A stretch of DNA of 38,987 bases from Actinomycetota bacterium (GCA_005788585.1 SYBY01000036.1:1-38987), one strand, 5' to 3'. Positions 31,244 through 38,657 are shown, numbered from the stretch's first letter. Translations and numbers: made by a program. Notes: generated from the letters alone by a model not told the origin.

Positions 31244-31819
31244 ATGGGCCTGCTCGACGACGCCATCCGAGAGCACCTCGAGCTCAAGCGCAAGCACGGC
31301 GGGGACCCGTCCGAGATTCAGCGCTTGGAGCAGGAGGCTCTCGGCCCCGTCCGCCGGACGGGGGATCACGCCGAAGACCCCGAGGCGGCTGTGCCCGCGG
31401 CGGCCGACCCGCCGATCGCCGAGCCGGAGCCCGCGCCGGAACCGCTCCTGCCGCCCGAACCCGAGCCGGTCGCTGAGGCGGACGTCCCCGCGGAGGAGCC
31501 GGAGGCTGTTCCGGAGCCGGAGGCCCTTCCCGAGCCCGAGCCCGCGCCGGAACCGCTCCTGCCGCCTGAGCCGGAACCGGTCGCGGAGGTGCCGCTCGAT
31601 GAGCCCCTGCCCGACCACCTGGCGCAGCCCACGGTCGAGTTCTCGGTCGAGGAGCACCTCGCCGAGACGGAGGTCGCGCCGGATCCCGATGTCGTGGCCC
31701 CGGATGACGAGGCCGAGGACGTCCTGGAGGAGACCCCGGACTTCCTCCAGGAGACCCCGGAGCACGACCGGCTGTGGTTCGAGCAGAAGCCGCCTCGCGA
31801 CTTCGACTTCGACGGATGA
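31244..31819 (+). CDS. Acidic Pro/Glu-rich protein with ordered ends, unknown function
   Basis: A 191-aa protein in three parts. The N-terminus MGLLDDAIREHLELKRKHG and the following RLEQEALGP form a charged helix. Residues about 45-130 are a Pro/Glu/Ala-rich, probably disordered linker that contains an imperfect tandem duplication with a 37-residue (111-bp) period: EPEPAPEPLLPPEPEPVAE occurs twice. The C-terminus ends TPEHDRLWFEQKPPRDFDFD. I recall proteins with these two ends and a variable acidic middle from related actinobacteria, but no function. Conserved ends with a flexible middle suggest an adaptor or tether. It follows the diguanylate cyclase by 15 bp and precedes PhzF by 22 bp, so cotranscription is likely. 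Confidence 0.8.
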   Translation: MGLLDDAIREHLELKRKHGGDPSEIQRLEQEALGPVRRTGDHAEDPEAAVPAAADPPIAEPEPAPEPLLPPEPEPVAEADVPAEEPEAVPEPEALPEPEPAPEPLLPPEPEPVAEVPLDEPLPDHLAQPTVEFSVEEHLAETEVAPDPDVVAPDDEAEDVLEETPDFLQETPEHDRLWFEQKPPRDFDFDG

Positions 31820-31841
31820 CCCCCTCCGCGGCGTTCTGAAC

Positions 31842-32693
31842 GTGCGCCGCGCGGTTACCTGGCTGGACGTCTTCACGTCGCGGCCCCTGACGGGCAACGG
31901 TCTCGCGGTCATCCACGACGCCGACGAGCTCACCGACGCGTTCATGCTCGCGCTCGCCCGCGAGACGCGGCTCTCCGAGACGACGTTCATCCAGCGGGCG
32001 ACGGTCGAGGGCGCCGACTACCGCAACCGGATCTTCTCCCCGCCCGGGGAGATGCCGTTCGCCGGCCATCCGTCGCTCGGCACCGCAGTCGCGCATGCCC
32101 GGAAGTCGGGCGTGCGCGCGGCCCGCTACGTCCAGCAGACCCGCGCGGGCCTGCAGCCCGTCGAGGTCGAACTCAGCGGCGTCACCGCCCGCGCGACCAT
32201 GCTGCAGGGACCGGTCCACTACGGCGCGACGCCTGACCCTGAACGTGTTGCAGGCGCACTCGGCCTCACGGCGGCAGACTTCGTGGCCGAGTTGCCGCCG
32301 CAGGTGGCCTCGACCGGTGCGCCGCACCTCCTGGTGCTCGTGCGCGGCGGGAAGCTGCTGCCGCGCTTGAAGCTCCAGGCCGGGGCACTCGGTGGACTGC
32401 TCGACGAGCTCGGGGCGATCGTCGCGTACGTCGCCGCCGTCGGGGACGCCGGGCGGGTCAAGGCCCGGTCGTTCTACCTCGACCGGGGTCTCGTGGTCGA
32501 AGATCCTGCGACCGGCTCGGCCGCCGGCCCGCTCGTCGCGCTGCTGCATCGCTCGGGTGTGGCGTCGAGGATCGAGATCGACCAGGGCGTGGAGATGGCC
32601 CGTCCGTCGCGGCTATTCGCGGAGATGGCGGGCGACCTCGTCCGGGTGGGCGGGGACGTGGTCGTGGTCGCCGACGCGACCCTCGTCGTCTGA
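31842..32693 (+). CDS. PhzF family isomerase/epimerase-like protein
   Basis: A 283-aa protein of the PhzF/diaminopimelate-epimerase fold, two similar alpha/beta halves. Signatures are LDVFTSRPLTGNGLAV near the start, LSETTFI with the Glu usually taken as catalytic, FSPPGEMPFAGHPSLGTA, and in the second half EDPATGSAAGPLVALL. PhzF itself isomerises a phenazine precursor, but most family members are of unknown substrate and no other phenazine gene is here. GTG 31842 begins 22 nt after the acidic-protein gene; the frame is open further 5' but the family N-terminus starts here. A GC-rich hairpin follows the stop codon. Confidence 0.9.
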   Translation: MRRAVTWLDVFTSRPLTGNGLAVIHDADELTDAFMLALARETRLSETTFIQRATVEGADYRNRIFSPPGEMPFAGHPSLGTAVAHARKSGVRAARYVQQTRAGLQPVEVELSGVTARATMLQGPVHYGATPDPERVAGALGLTAADFVAELPPQVASTGAPHLLVLVRGGKLLPRLKLQAGALGGLLDELGAIVAYVAAVGDAGRVKARSFYLDRGLVVEDPATGSAAGPLVALLHRSGVASRIEIDQGVEMARPSRLFAEMAGDLVRVGGDVVVVADATLVV

Positions 32694-32710
32694 CGCCCGC
32701 CCGGCGGGCG
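32694..32710 (+). terminator. Hairpin after phzF-like gene
   Basis: CGCCCGC-CCG-GCGGGCG is a perfect 7-bp stem that begins at the first base after the stop codon. Only a short T-run (TTT) appears 11 nt later, so its strength as a terminator is uncertain. Confidence 0.55.
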
Positions 32711-32756
32711 CTCCGGCCGTTTCGTGGACGTGTGTACGAACCGATCGCGGGCACCC

Positions 32757-32892
32757 TTGGGTCGCCGTGCGCACCGCCCGATAGGCACCTCGGACAGGGT
32801 TCGCATCACGGCCGCTGGGGATCGGCCGGATGCGACGGACTTGCCTCGGAGGGCAAGGACGCAACGGGGGCGCCTCTTCGGAGGCGCCCTCG
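32757..32892 (+). ncRNA. Candidate structured leader RNA or small RNA ending in a terminator
   Basis: In the 301-bp gap before the patatin gene, TTGGGT (32757-32762) and GATAGG (32780-32785) give a possible promoter with a 17-bp spacer, so RNA would begin near 32792. Three helices follow. Helix A is 32801-32814 with 32823-32835, 13 bp with one bulged A. Helix B is 32840-32845 with 32852-32857. Then comes the unpaired GACGCAAC and a very stable 9-bp terminator-like stem 32868-32889 with a UUCG loop. This looks like a riboswitch or attenuator, or a small RNA of about 100 nt. A stem followed by GACGCAA recalls c-di-GMP-I riboswitches, but other required parts are missing. No known class is claimed. 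Confidence 0.45.
32868..32889 (+). terminator. UUCG-loop hairpin ahead of the patatin gene
   Basis: GGGCGCCTC-TTCG-GAGGCGCCC is a perfect 9-bp stem with a UUCG tetraloop, followed by TCGCCATTTCC. It lies about 105 nt before the patatin ATG and can end the candidate leader RNA. Confidence 0.65.
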
Positions 32893-32994
32893 CCATTTCC
32901 GGGGAGGGCTCCGGCCGAGGCTCGACGCGATGTCGAAACGCCGGCGCGCCGGGTGGACCGTCCGGACCTATCGCCGTCGGGTGGGCGCGAGACA

Positions 32995-34314
32995 ATGCCT
33001 GACCGGATGGCGATGGAGAGCAACGGCACCGCGGCGCCCAGGGTGGCGCTCGTCCTGCCGGGAGGAGGAGCACGCGGCGCCTACGAGGCGGGCGCGCTGT
33101 CCGTGCTGCTTCCGGCGCTCGAGGCGCGCGGCGAGAAGGTGTCGGTCATCTGCGGGACGAGTGTCGGGGCCATCAACGCCGCAGCTGCCGCGTCGGTGGT
33201 GCACCGGCCGATGGACGAGCAGGTCGACCATTCGCTCGAGCACTGGCGCAGCCTGCGCAAGACCGATGTGATCAGCCCGGTGCTCGGCCCCGGCCTGGCC
33301 GTGTCCGCCGCGCGCGGCGTGGCCGAGGCGCTCGGGGTGCCCGGGGTGCGCCTGGCGTCCCTGCTCGATCCGCGCCCGATGGCGTCGAGCCTGGAGAAGT
33401 GGATCGACTGGATGGCGCTGCACCGCAACGTCCGCAACGGCACGCTCGACGCGGTGTGCGTGGTTGCGACGTCCCTGTCGACCGGCCGTCCCACGGCGTT
33501 CGTCGAGCGGCGCGGCCCGGCGCCGCGCAACAAGAGCACGGACGGCATCCGCTTCCAGAAGGTGACGCTGTCAGGGCAGCACGTCCGCGCGTCCGCGGCC
33601 ATGCCGCTGCTGTTTCCGCCTGTGGAGGTCACGCGTCCGGCGCGTGCCGCCGGCCACTACATCGACGGGGCCACGCGCCTGAACACACCGCTGGCTCCGG
33701 CCCTCGCACTGGGCGCCGACCGCGTGATCGTCATCGGGTTCAAGCCCTTCGCCACCCCGCCGGAGGAGGAGCTCGCGCGGCGTCCCCGCATGACGGACGT
33801 CCTCGCGAACGTGCTCGACGGCCTGATGGTCGACCAGATCGCCGACGACCTGCACCAGCTCGCGGCGATCAACTCGTTCTTCGCCGACAGCATCGGCGGG
33901 ATCTCCTCGTCGGCGCGGGCCTACCGCAACGCCCGGGGCCGGCCGTCGTACCGCAAGATCTCCTACGCGCTCGTCGCGCCCGAGACACGCACGACGCTCG
34001 CCGATGTCGCCGAGCGCATCCTCGACGAGAAGTACGGCGGCCTGCGCGCGCTCCGCGACCCGGACTTCCCGCTGCTCTCCCGGCTGCTGGACGGTGGCCG
34101 CCGCGGCGAGCTCATGAGCTTCGTGCTGTTCGACCCGGACTTCGCCGCGGCGCTCATCGAGATCGGCCAGGCCGACGCGCAGCGCTGGCTCGACCGTCAT
34201 CCGCGGTTCTGGTGCTCGGACGCCGCGCACGACCTCGACTTCGACGACGCGGGGACGGAGATGCTCCGCGAGGAGCACGCGATCGACGAGTGGCGCGAGC
34301 TGCGGCGCCGCTGA
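32995..34314 (+). CDS. Patatin-like phospholipase
   Basis: A 439-aa lipid acyl hydrolase with a Ser-Asp dyad. The oxyanion loop is LPGGGARGAYEAG (21-33), the nucleophile is Ser56 in GTSVGAINA, and the Asp is Asp224 in YIDGATRLNTPL. Patatins deacylate membrane phospholipids or neutral lipids. Beyond the catalytic domain there is a C-terminal region of about 190 residues (RKISYALVAPETRTTLADVA, later DAQRWLDRHPRFWCSD) seen in long bacterial patatins. No signal peptide, so cytoplasmic or peripheral. ATG 32995 is the first of three close in-frame ATGs (32995, 33007, 33013); no clear ribosome-binding site distinguishes them. The candidate structured RNA upstream may control it. It converges on TetR with a 6-bp gap and no hairpin. 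Confidence 0.9.
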   Translation: MPDRMAMESNGTAAPRVALVLPGGGARGAYEAGALSVLLPALEARGEKVSVICGTSVGAINAAAAASVVHRPMDEQVDHSLEHWRSLRKTDVISPVLGPGLAVSAARGVAEALGVPGVRLASLLDPRPMASSLEKWIDWMALHRNVRNGTLDAVCVVATSLSTGRPTAFVERRGPAPRNKSTDGIRFQKVTLSGQHVRASAAMPLLFPPVEVTRPARAAGHYIDGATRLNTPLAPALALGADRVIVIGFKPFATPPEEELARRPRMTDVLANVLDGLMVDQIADDLHQLAAINSFFADSIGGISSSARAYRNARGRPSYRKISYALVAPETRTTLADVAERILDEKYGGLRALRDPDFPLLSRLLDGGRRGELMSFVLFDPDFAAALIEIGQADAQRWLDRHPRFWCSDAAHDLDFDDAGTEMLREEHAIDEWRELRRR

Positions 34315-34320
34315 CGCGCC

Positions 34321-34944
34321 TCAGTCGCCGAGGAGGATCCGCTCGAGGACCGGCCGGGCGTCGGGCCACGGGTCCCGCGGCTCGCGGGCGGTCGGCTCGA
34401 AGGCCTGGGAGAGGGCCAGGCCGCGCAGCGCAGACAGCGCGAGATTGACCCGGGCGTTGAGGTCGTCGGGCTGCGGGCTGTCCTTGCCCGCGAGGTCGGG
34501 CACCGTCGCTGCGATCTCCCGTGCGAGCTGGCGCTCGAGCGGGACGAGGCGGTCGTAGAGCTCGCGGTCGTCCGCGGCCGCGACCCAGAGCTTCACGAAG
34601 ATCGTGAAGATCGGGCTGCTGAAGTCCTGCCAGATGAGGTCGAGCACCGCGCGGGTGCGCGCGGGCCGGGCGCTGGGAAGGTCGGCCATCCGGGCGCGCA
34701 GGTTCGCCGTGCGCTGGTTGGCGGCCTGCTCGAGCGCGGCCCCGACGAGGTCGACCCGCCGCGGGAAGTGGTGGGTCTGCGCCCCCTGGGACACGCCCGC
34801 GATCTCGGCGACGCGCCGGGTCGTCGTTCCGGCGTAGCCCACCTCGAGCAGGCTCGTGAGCGTCGCGTCGAGCAGCTTGCGCCGCGTCTCGGCGGTGCGT
34901 TCCTCCTGCGTGCGGCGGATGGGCCGGGGTTCGGTCGTCGACAT
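34321..34944 (-). CDS. TetR/AcrR family transcriptional regulator
   Basis: A 207-aa regulator. The helix-turn-helix is at about 38-66 (YAGTTTRRVAEIAGVSQGAQ, then THHFPRRVDLV), followed by a helical ligand-binding domain with a C-terminal stretch SALRGLALSQAFEP. The ATG at 34944 has GGAG 8 nt upstream, so unlike several neighbours it has a leader. It diverges from an acyl-CoA dehydrogenase across 62 bp containing repeated TATGTA elements, the usual layout of a TetR controlling fatty-acid or acyl-CoA catabolism and itself. The ligand could be an acyl-CoA; this is inferred from context only. Confidence 0.92.
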   Translation of the reverse strand: MSTTEPRPIRRTQEERTAETRRKLLDATLTSLLEVGYAGTTTRRVAEIAGVSQGAQTHHFPRRVDLVGAALEQAANQRTANLRARMADLPSARPARTRAVLDLIWQDFSSPIFTIFVKLWVAAADDRELYDRLVPLERQLAREIAATVPDLAGKDSPQPDDLNARVNLALSALRGLALSQAFEPTAREPRDPWPDARPVLERILLGD

Positions 34945-34960
34945 CGGGCGTCTCCGACCC

Positions 34961-35000
34961 TACACAGATATGTACAAAGCAAGCGTTCGGTATGTATCCT
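34961..35000. promoter_or_regulatory. Operator region between TetR and the acyl-CoA dehydrogenase gene
   Basis: TATCCT (34995-35000) is a -10-like hexamer 6 nt before the dehydrogenase ATG, so that message looks leaderless. Upstream, TATGTA occurs at 34969-34974 and 34991-34996, 22 bp apart (two helical turns), within an imperfect palindrome whose ends read GATATGTAC and GGTATGTATC. CGTTCGGTATG (34984-34994) also occurs, with one change, at 12365-12375. TAGGGT on the minus strand, 12 nt before the TetR ATG, is a likely -10 for that gene. Confidence 0.5.
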
Positions 35001-35006
35001 GGGCCC

Positions 35007-36170
35007 ATGGCCACAGCCACCACTTCCGGACGCACGATCTTCGAGTCCGAGCACGACGACTACCGCGAGAGCTTCCGCCGCTTCCTCGAGGCGGAGGTCA
35101 AGCCGCACTACGACGACTGGAACGCGGCGGGAATCATCCCGCGCGAGATGTTCGCCAAGGCCGCCGAGCACGGCTTCCTGGCGATGGAGGTGCCCGAGGA
35201 GTACGGCGGCCAGGGCGTCGACGACTGGCGCTTCAACGTCGTCCTCATGGAGGAGGCCGCGACCTCCGGCGTCGGCGACGCGTGGGCCGGCCCGCTGCTG
35301 CACACCGACGTCTGCCTGCCCTACTTCATGGCGAGCTGCACCGAGGAGCAGAAGGCGCGCTGGCTGCCGGGGATGGCGTCGGGCGAGCTCATCGCCGCGG
35401 TCGCGATGACCGAGCCGGGCACGGGTTCCGACCTCGCCGCGATCGCCACCAGCGCCAAGCGCGACGGCGACACGTACATCCTCAACGGCGCGAAGACGTT
35501 CATCACGAACGGCATCAACGCCGACCTCGTCATCGTCGCCGCGCGCACGAGCGACGATCCGCATGGCGGCCTGTCGCTCTTCATCGTCGAGCGCGGGTTC
35601 GACGGCTTCGAGCGCGGCAAGCAGATCGAGAAGCTCGGCCAGCACGCGTCCGACACCGCGGAGCTGTTCTTCAACGACTGCGTGGTCCCCGCGGAGAACC
35701 TCCTCGGCGAGGAGGGCTCGGGCTTCTACCAGCTCGTCGCGCGCCTGGTGCCCGAGCGCCTGACCCTGGCGGTCAGCTCGGTCGCGGGCTGCGAGACGGT
35801 GCTGGAGCAGACGCTGGAGTACGTCAAGGAGCGCAAGGCGTTCGGCCGCCCGATCGGGACGTTCCAGAACTCCCGCTTCAAGATGGCCGAGATGAAGACG
35901 GAGATCACGATCACCCGCGCCTTCGTCGACCAGTGCATCAGCAAGTACGTCGCCGGCACCTGCGGGGTCGACGAGGCCGCGATGGCCAAGTACTACACGA
36001 CCGATCTGCTCTGCAAGGTCGCCGACGAGTGCCTCCAGTTGCACGGCGGCTACGGCTACACCAAGGAGTACAAGATCGGCCAGGCGTGGATCGACGCCCG
36101 CGTCGGGCGGATCTACGCGGGCACGAACGAGATCATGAAGGAGCTCATCGGCAAGACCATGGGCTTGTGA
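35007..36170 (+). CDS. Acyl-CoA dehydrogenase
   Basis: A 387-aa FAD-dependent acyl-CoA dehydrogenase making the trans-2-enoyl-CoA in beta-oxidation or branched-chain catabolism. Family signatures are AMTEPGTGSD (133-142) in the FAD/substrate region, ITNGINADLVIVAAR, YVKERKAFGRPIGTFQ, and QLHGGYGYTKEYKIGQAWID near the C-terminus. The usual YEGT catalytic Glu is Ala here (YAGTNE, Ala371). The catalytic base is more likely Glu250 in VPERLT, the place used by isovaleryl- and long-chain acyl-CoA dehydrogenases. The ATG at 35007 is 6 nt after TATCCT, without a Shine-Dalgarno. Divergent TetR is its likely regulator. Its last codons form one arm of a terminator. Confidence 0.94.
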   Translation: MATATTSGRTIFESEHDDYRESFRRFLEAEVKPHYDDWNAAGIIPREMFAKAAEHGFLAMEVPEEYGGQGVDDWRFNVVLMEEAATSGVGDAWAGPLLHTDVCLPYFMASCTEEQKARWLPGMASGELIAAVAMTEPGTGSDLAAIATSAKRDGDTYILNGAKTFITNGINADLVIVAARTSDDPHGGLSLFIVERGFDGFERGKQIEKLGQHASDTAELFFNDCVVPAENLLGEEGSGFYQLVARLVPERLTLAVSSVAGCETVLEQTLEYVKERKAFGRPIGTFQNSRFKMAEMKTEITITRAFVDQCISKYVAGTCGVDEAAMAKYYTTDLLCKVADECLQLHGGYGYTKEYKIGQAWIDARVGRIYAGTNEIMKELIGKTMGL

Positions 36171-36189
36171 GGCAGGGCCTCACAAGCCC
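36161..36189 (+). terminator. Terminator overlapping the acyl-CoA dehydrogenase stop codon
   Basis: A perfect 12-bp stem (36161-36172 with 36178-36189) with a 5-nt loop. The last codons and the TGA stop are part of the left arm. The tail AGCTCTTTCG is modestly T-rich. It can end the dehydrogenase transcript with almost no 3' untranslated region. Confidence 0.8.
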
Positions 36190-36212
36190 AGCTCTTTCGA
36201 CCAAGCGTGCGC

Positions 36213-36247
36213 GCGTCCCGCGGCCCGGTCTGGGGGCCGCGGGACGC
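36213..36247 (-). terminator. Terminator of the polyester hydrolase gene
   Basis: A perfect 14-bp GC-rich stem (36213-36226 with 36234-36247) with a 7-nt loop, 16 nt beyond the stop codon of the minus-strand hydrolase gene. It may also back up the dehydrogenase terminator on the other strand. Confidence 0.8.
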
Positions 36248-36263
36248 CGCGCGAACTACCCGG

Positions 36264-37121
36264 CTAGAAGGGGCAGCTCGAGCTGTACGTCGAGAACTCG
36301 CCGGCGGTCAGCGCCGCCGGGCCGGGGCAGATGAACTGCGCGTAGCGCGTGTCGTTGTCGACGAAGCGCTTGAGCCAGGTCAGGACGCTCGCCATGTTGC
36401 GCTGCGTGTAGACGTTGGTGGCGAAGTGGCCGCCGCTGGGGTACTCGATGTAGGCCTTCGGCGTCGTGGCCGGGATCGAGCGGTGGAACGGGATGACGTG
36501 CATGAACGTTGGCGCGATGACGTCGTCCGCGATGCCGATCTGGAGGTTCGGCACCGTGATCTCGGGCCACGAGCCGTCCTGATGCCACGAGGCGAGACCG
36601 ATGGCCGCCTTCAGCGCGGGGCGGGCCTTCGAGGCCGAGAGCGTCCCGCCGCCGCCCATGGAATGGCCGATGACCGCCTGGCGGGTCGGGTCGACGATGT
36701 TCTTCGTCGAGGCCGCAACCTTCATGTGGTCCAGCGCCATCAGCAGCGCCTTGCCGCGGCTCGGGGGCAGATCGAACGGGGTGTTGGTGTTGAACGCCAT
36801 GACGACGAAGCCGTTGGAGGCGAGCTTCTGACCGAGCCAACGGGTCGCCGACATGTCCTCGGTGAACCCGGGCGCCATGGCGACGATGCCGAACTTCTCG
36901 CCGGTGGTCGTGACCGGCCGCCAGATCATCCCGATGCTGAAGGCGCTCGACGCCGCCTCGGTGACGCGCACAGCGGTCACGGCGTACGGACCCTGGGCGG
37001 CGCGAACCGACGCGACGGTGGGATCGGGACCCTTGGCGAAGGGGTTGGCGGCGGCAGGGGCCGCTGTGACCGCGAGCGCGAGCAGCGCAAACGCGGCCAT
37101 CAGGAGATGGCGTAGGCGCAT
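36264..37121 (-). CDS. Secreted polyester hydrolase, cutinase/PET-hydrolase family
   Basis: A 285-aa exported serine hydrolase matching actinobacterial cutinases and PET hydrolases along its length. The signal peptide ends near residue 25 and the mature protein starts NPFAKGPDPT. The triad is Ser154 in GHSMGGGGT, Asp200 in DDVIAP and His232 in GGHFATN. The oxyanion residues are Phe86 (PGFTED) and Met155; Trp179 and His180 (ASWHQ) line the binding site. The C-terminus has WLKRFVDNDTRYAQF, then ICPGP and SCPF with the conserved Cys pair (265 and 283). Thermobifida cutinases and Ideonella PETase have Tyr at the Phe86 position. ATG 37121 is chosen because GAGG lies 6 nt upstream. It is a single gene with its own terminator. 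Confidence 0.92.
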   Translation of the reverse strand: MRLRHLLMAAFALLALAVTAAPAAANPFAKGPDPTVASVRAAQGPYAVTAVRVTEAASSAFSIGMIWRPVTTTGEKFGIVAMAPGFTEDMSATRWLGQKLASNGFVVMAFNTNTPFDLPPSRGKALLMALDHMKVAASTKNIVDPTRQAVIGHSMGGGGTLSASKARPALKAAIGLASWHQDGSWPEITVPNLQIGIADDVIAPTFMHVIPFHRSIPATTPKAYIEYPSGGHFATNVYTQRNMASVLTWLKRFVDNDTRYAQFICPGPAALTAGEFSTYSSSCPF

Positions 37122-37203
37122 CGAGAACCTCATGAGACAGGCAGCGGAGCTGCCGTGGACAGGGAGCGCCGGACAGGGCGCGCGGGCACGGTACAGCTCG
37201 GTA

Positions 37204-37214
37204 CCCGTAACGGG
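37204..37214 (-). promoter_or_regulatory. Inverted repeat upstream of the polyester hydrolase gene
   Basis: CCCGT-A-ACGGG is a perfect 11-bp inverted repeat about 83 nt before the hydrolase ATG, in a 135-bp gap that otherwise shows TTGAGG and TTGCCC as possible -35 elements. It may be an operator; no matching site was found elsewhere in the window. Confidence 0.35.
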
Positions 37215-37256
37215 CAACCTCAAGTGCCGTAGTGATAATCCGCGTCTCTCGGCGGG

Positions 37257-38657
37257 TCAGCGACGGCGGGCGGCGCGCACGACGGTGAACCCCGCACGGC
37301 GCGTGGCCCCGCCGGTGCTCGCGCGGGCGATCAGCCGGTAGCGGCCGACCCGCAGCTGCCGGCCGCCGAGGCGTCCTGCGAACCGGATCGTGGTGGCGCC
37401 GGGCCGGACCGCCCGTGTGAAGCTCTCGCGGACCGCGACGAAGCGCGTGCACGCCGACCGGCGGCGGTTGGCCCGGGTCGGCGCGACGCACCGCCCGCCG
37501 ACGCGCCGCCCGCCACGCGCCCGCTGGACGGTGAACCGCACCGTGCCGGCGATGTTCGCGCGGACCGCGATGCGGGCGGCGCCCCCGGCGATCCGCCAGC
37601 GGTTCGGGGTGACACGCAGCGCGGTGAGGATGAACCGCTCGGGCGGCGTGGTGGACGGCGGCGGTGCCACGCCGGGGGCCGGCACCTCGACGGCGCCGGC
37701 ATCGCACGCAACGCCCTGTGGCCGTGCCAGCCCGCGCTGGTCCACGGCGCCCGCCGCGCACGACGGGTCGGCATCGACGGCCGGGCTTCCGGGCGCCGGG
37801 ACCATGGTCGCAGTCGCGCCGCCGTGGTCGGCGAGAGGGCCGAGCTGCAGCGGCGCGGTGCGCTCCAGCGCGCAGGCCGGGTCGGCGCTGGCGTTCGCCC
37901 CGAGGCTCCCGATCGCGCCGGCACACGAGCCGACGATCGACGCGTGCGCCGCGATCGCGCCCCGGACGTCGGGCCCGCCCGCGTTCTGCGCGACCGTCGT
38001 CCCGCGCACGGTCGCCAGGCCCTGATCCGCGGCGATGCCCGCCCCGTCGGGTGCGGTGTTGCCGGAGATGGTCGTGTTCACCGCGGTCACCCGTGAGCCG
38101 GCGCCGCCGAGGTAGATGGCGCCGCCCTTCCCGGTCGCGACGTTGGCCGTCAGCGTGCTGTGGGCGAGCTCCACCGTACCGCCCGTCGCGTCGATCGCGG
38201 CGCCGTTGGCCGCGGTGTTCCCGCTGAAGACGACGTTTGTCGCCCGGAAGGTCATGCCCGAGCCGAACAGCAGGACGGCCGACGCGTTGCGCGATCCGGT
38301 GAGGGTGACCCCCGACAGGTCCAGCGTCGCGTTCTGCTCGACGAGGAACACGCGTCCGTCTCCACCGCTGACCTCACGGATGGCCGTGGTGCGGGGATCG
38401 GCGCCGACGATCTCGACCTGCTCGCCGATGGACACGATGAGGTCCTGGCCGGTCTGGTCGTACGTGCCGGGCGGGACGCGGATGGTGTCGCGGCCCGGCA
38501 CCGTCTTGGCGTCGGCGATCGCCTGGCGCAGCGTGCACTGACCGGGTAGGGCGCAGTTGCCGTTCCCGGGGGCGGTGCTGTCGACCTGGAACTCCGCTGC
38601 GGTGGCGGGGCTCGCCGCGGCGAGGGTCAGGAGGGCGGTGAGAACCAGCGTGCGCAC
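37257..38657 (-). CDS. Exported beta-helix protein with choice-of-anchor-Q-like segment
   Basis: A 466-aa secreted protein. The signal peptide (MRTLVLTALLTLAAASPATA) precedes NCALPGQCTLRQAIADAKT, the usual opening of the polymorphic-outer-membrane/CSLREA-like beta-helix family. The right-handed beta-helix repeats run to about 240. GPLADHGGATATMVPAPGSP, then DQRGLARPQGVACDAGAVEV, is the choice-of-anchor-Q segment. A Pro-rich linker leads to a C-terminal beta-sandwich (about 345-466) with GGRCVAPTRANRRRSACTRF and a basic tail. No catalytic site is evident; adhesion, glycan binding or cell-wall attachment are possible. The GTG start has no clear ribosome-binding site. It resembles the 4353-6266 gene in layout. 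Confidence 0.84.
   Translation of the reverse strand: MRTLVLTALLTLAAASPATAAEFQVDSTAPGNGNCALPGQCTLRQAIADAKTVPGRDTIRVPPGTYDQTGQDLIVSIGEQVEIVGADPRTTAIREVSGGDGRVFLVEQNATLDLSGVTLTGSRNASAVLLFGSGMTFRATNVVFSGNTAANGAAIDATGGTVELAHSTLTANVATGKGGAIYLGGAGSRVTAVNTTISGNTAPDGAGIAADQGLATVRGTTVAQNAGGPDVRGAIAAHASIVGSCAGAIGSLGANASADPACALERTAPLQLGPLADHGGATATMVPAPGSPAVDADPSCAAGAVDQRGLARPQGVACDAGAVEVPAPGVAPPPSTTPPERFILTALRVTPNRWRIAGGAARIAVRANIAGTVRFTVQRARGGRRVGGRCVAPTRANRRRSACTRFVAVRESFTRAVRPGATTIRFAGRLGGRQLRVGRYRLIARASTGGATRRAGFTVVRAARRR

Noticed and set aside
31421..31590. A CRISPR-like or minisatellite repeat array
   Set aside because: The repeat is one imperfect duplication of a Pro/Glu coding unit with a 111-bp period inside a protein gene, with no spacers.
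31842..32693. A phenazine biosynthesis locus
   Set aside because: A lone PhzF-like gene is common in bacteria without phenazines; no phzA, B, D, E or G-like gene is present.
32792..32892. Calling the RNA a c-di-GMP-I (GEMM) riboswitch
   Set aside because: Only a stem followed by GACGCAA fits. The conserved GGGCAAA segment before the stem, the GNRA tetraloop and the AAGCC continuation are absent.
34321..37121. A dedicated plastic-degradation operon around the polyester hydrolase
   Set aside because: The hydrolase is a single minus-strand gene with its own terminators. The neighbouring acyl-CoA dehydrogenase is convergent and under TetR control, and no terephthalate genes are seen.
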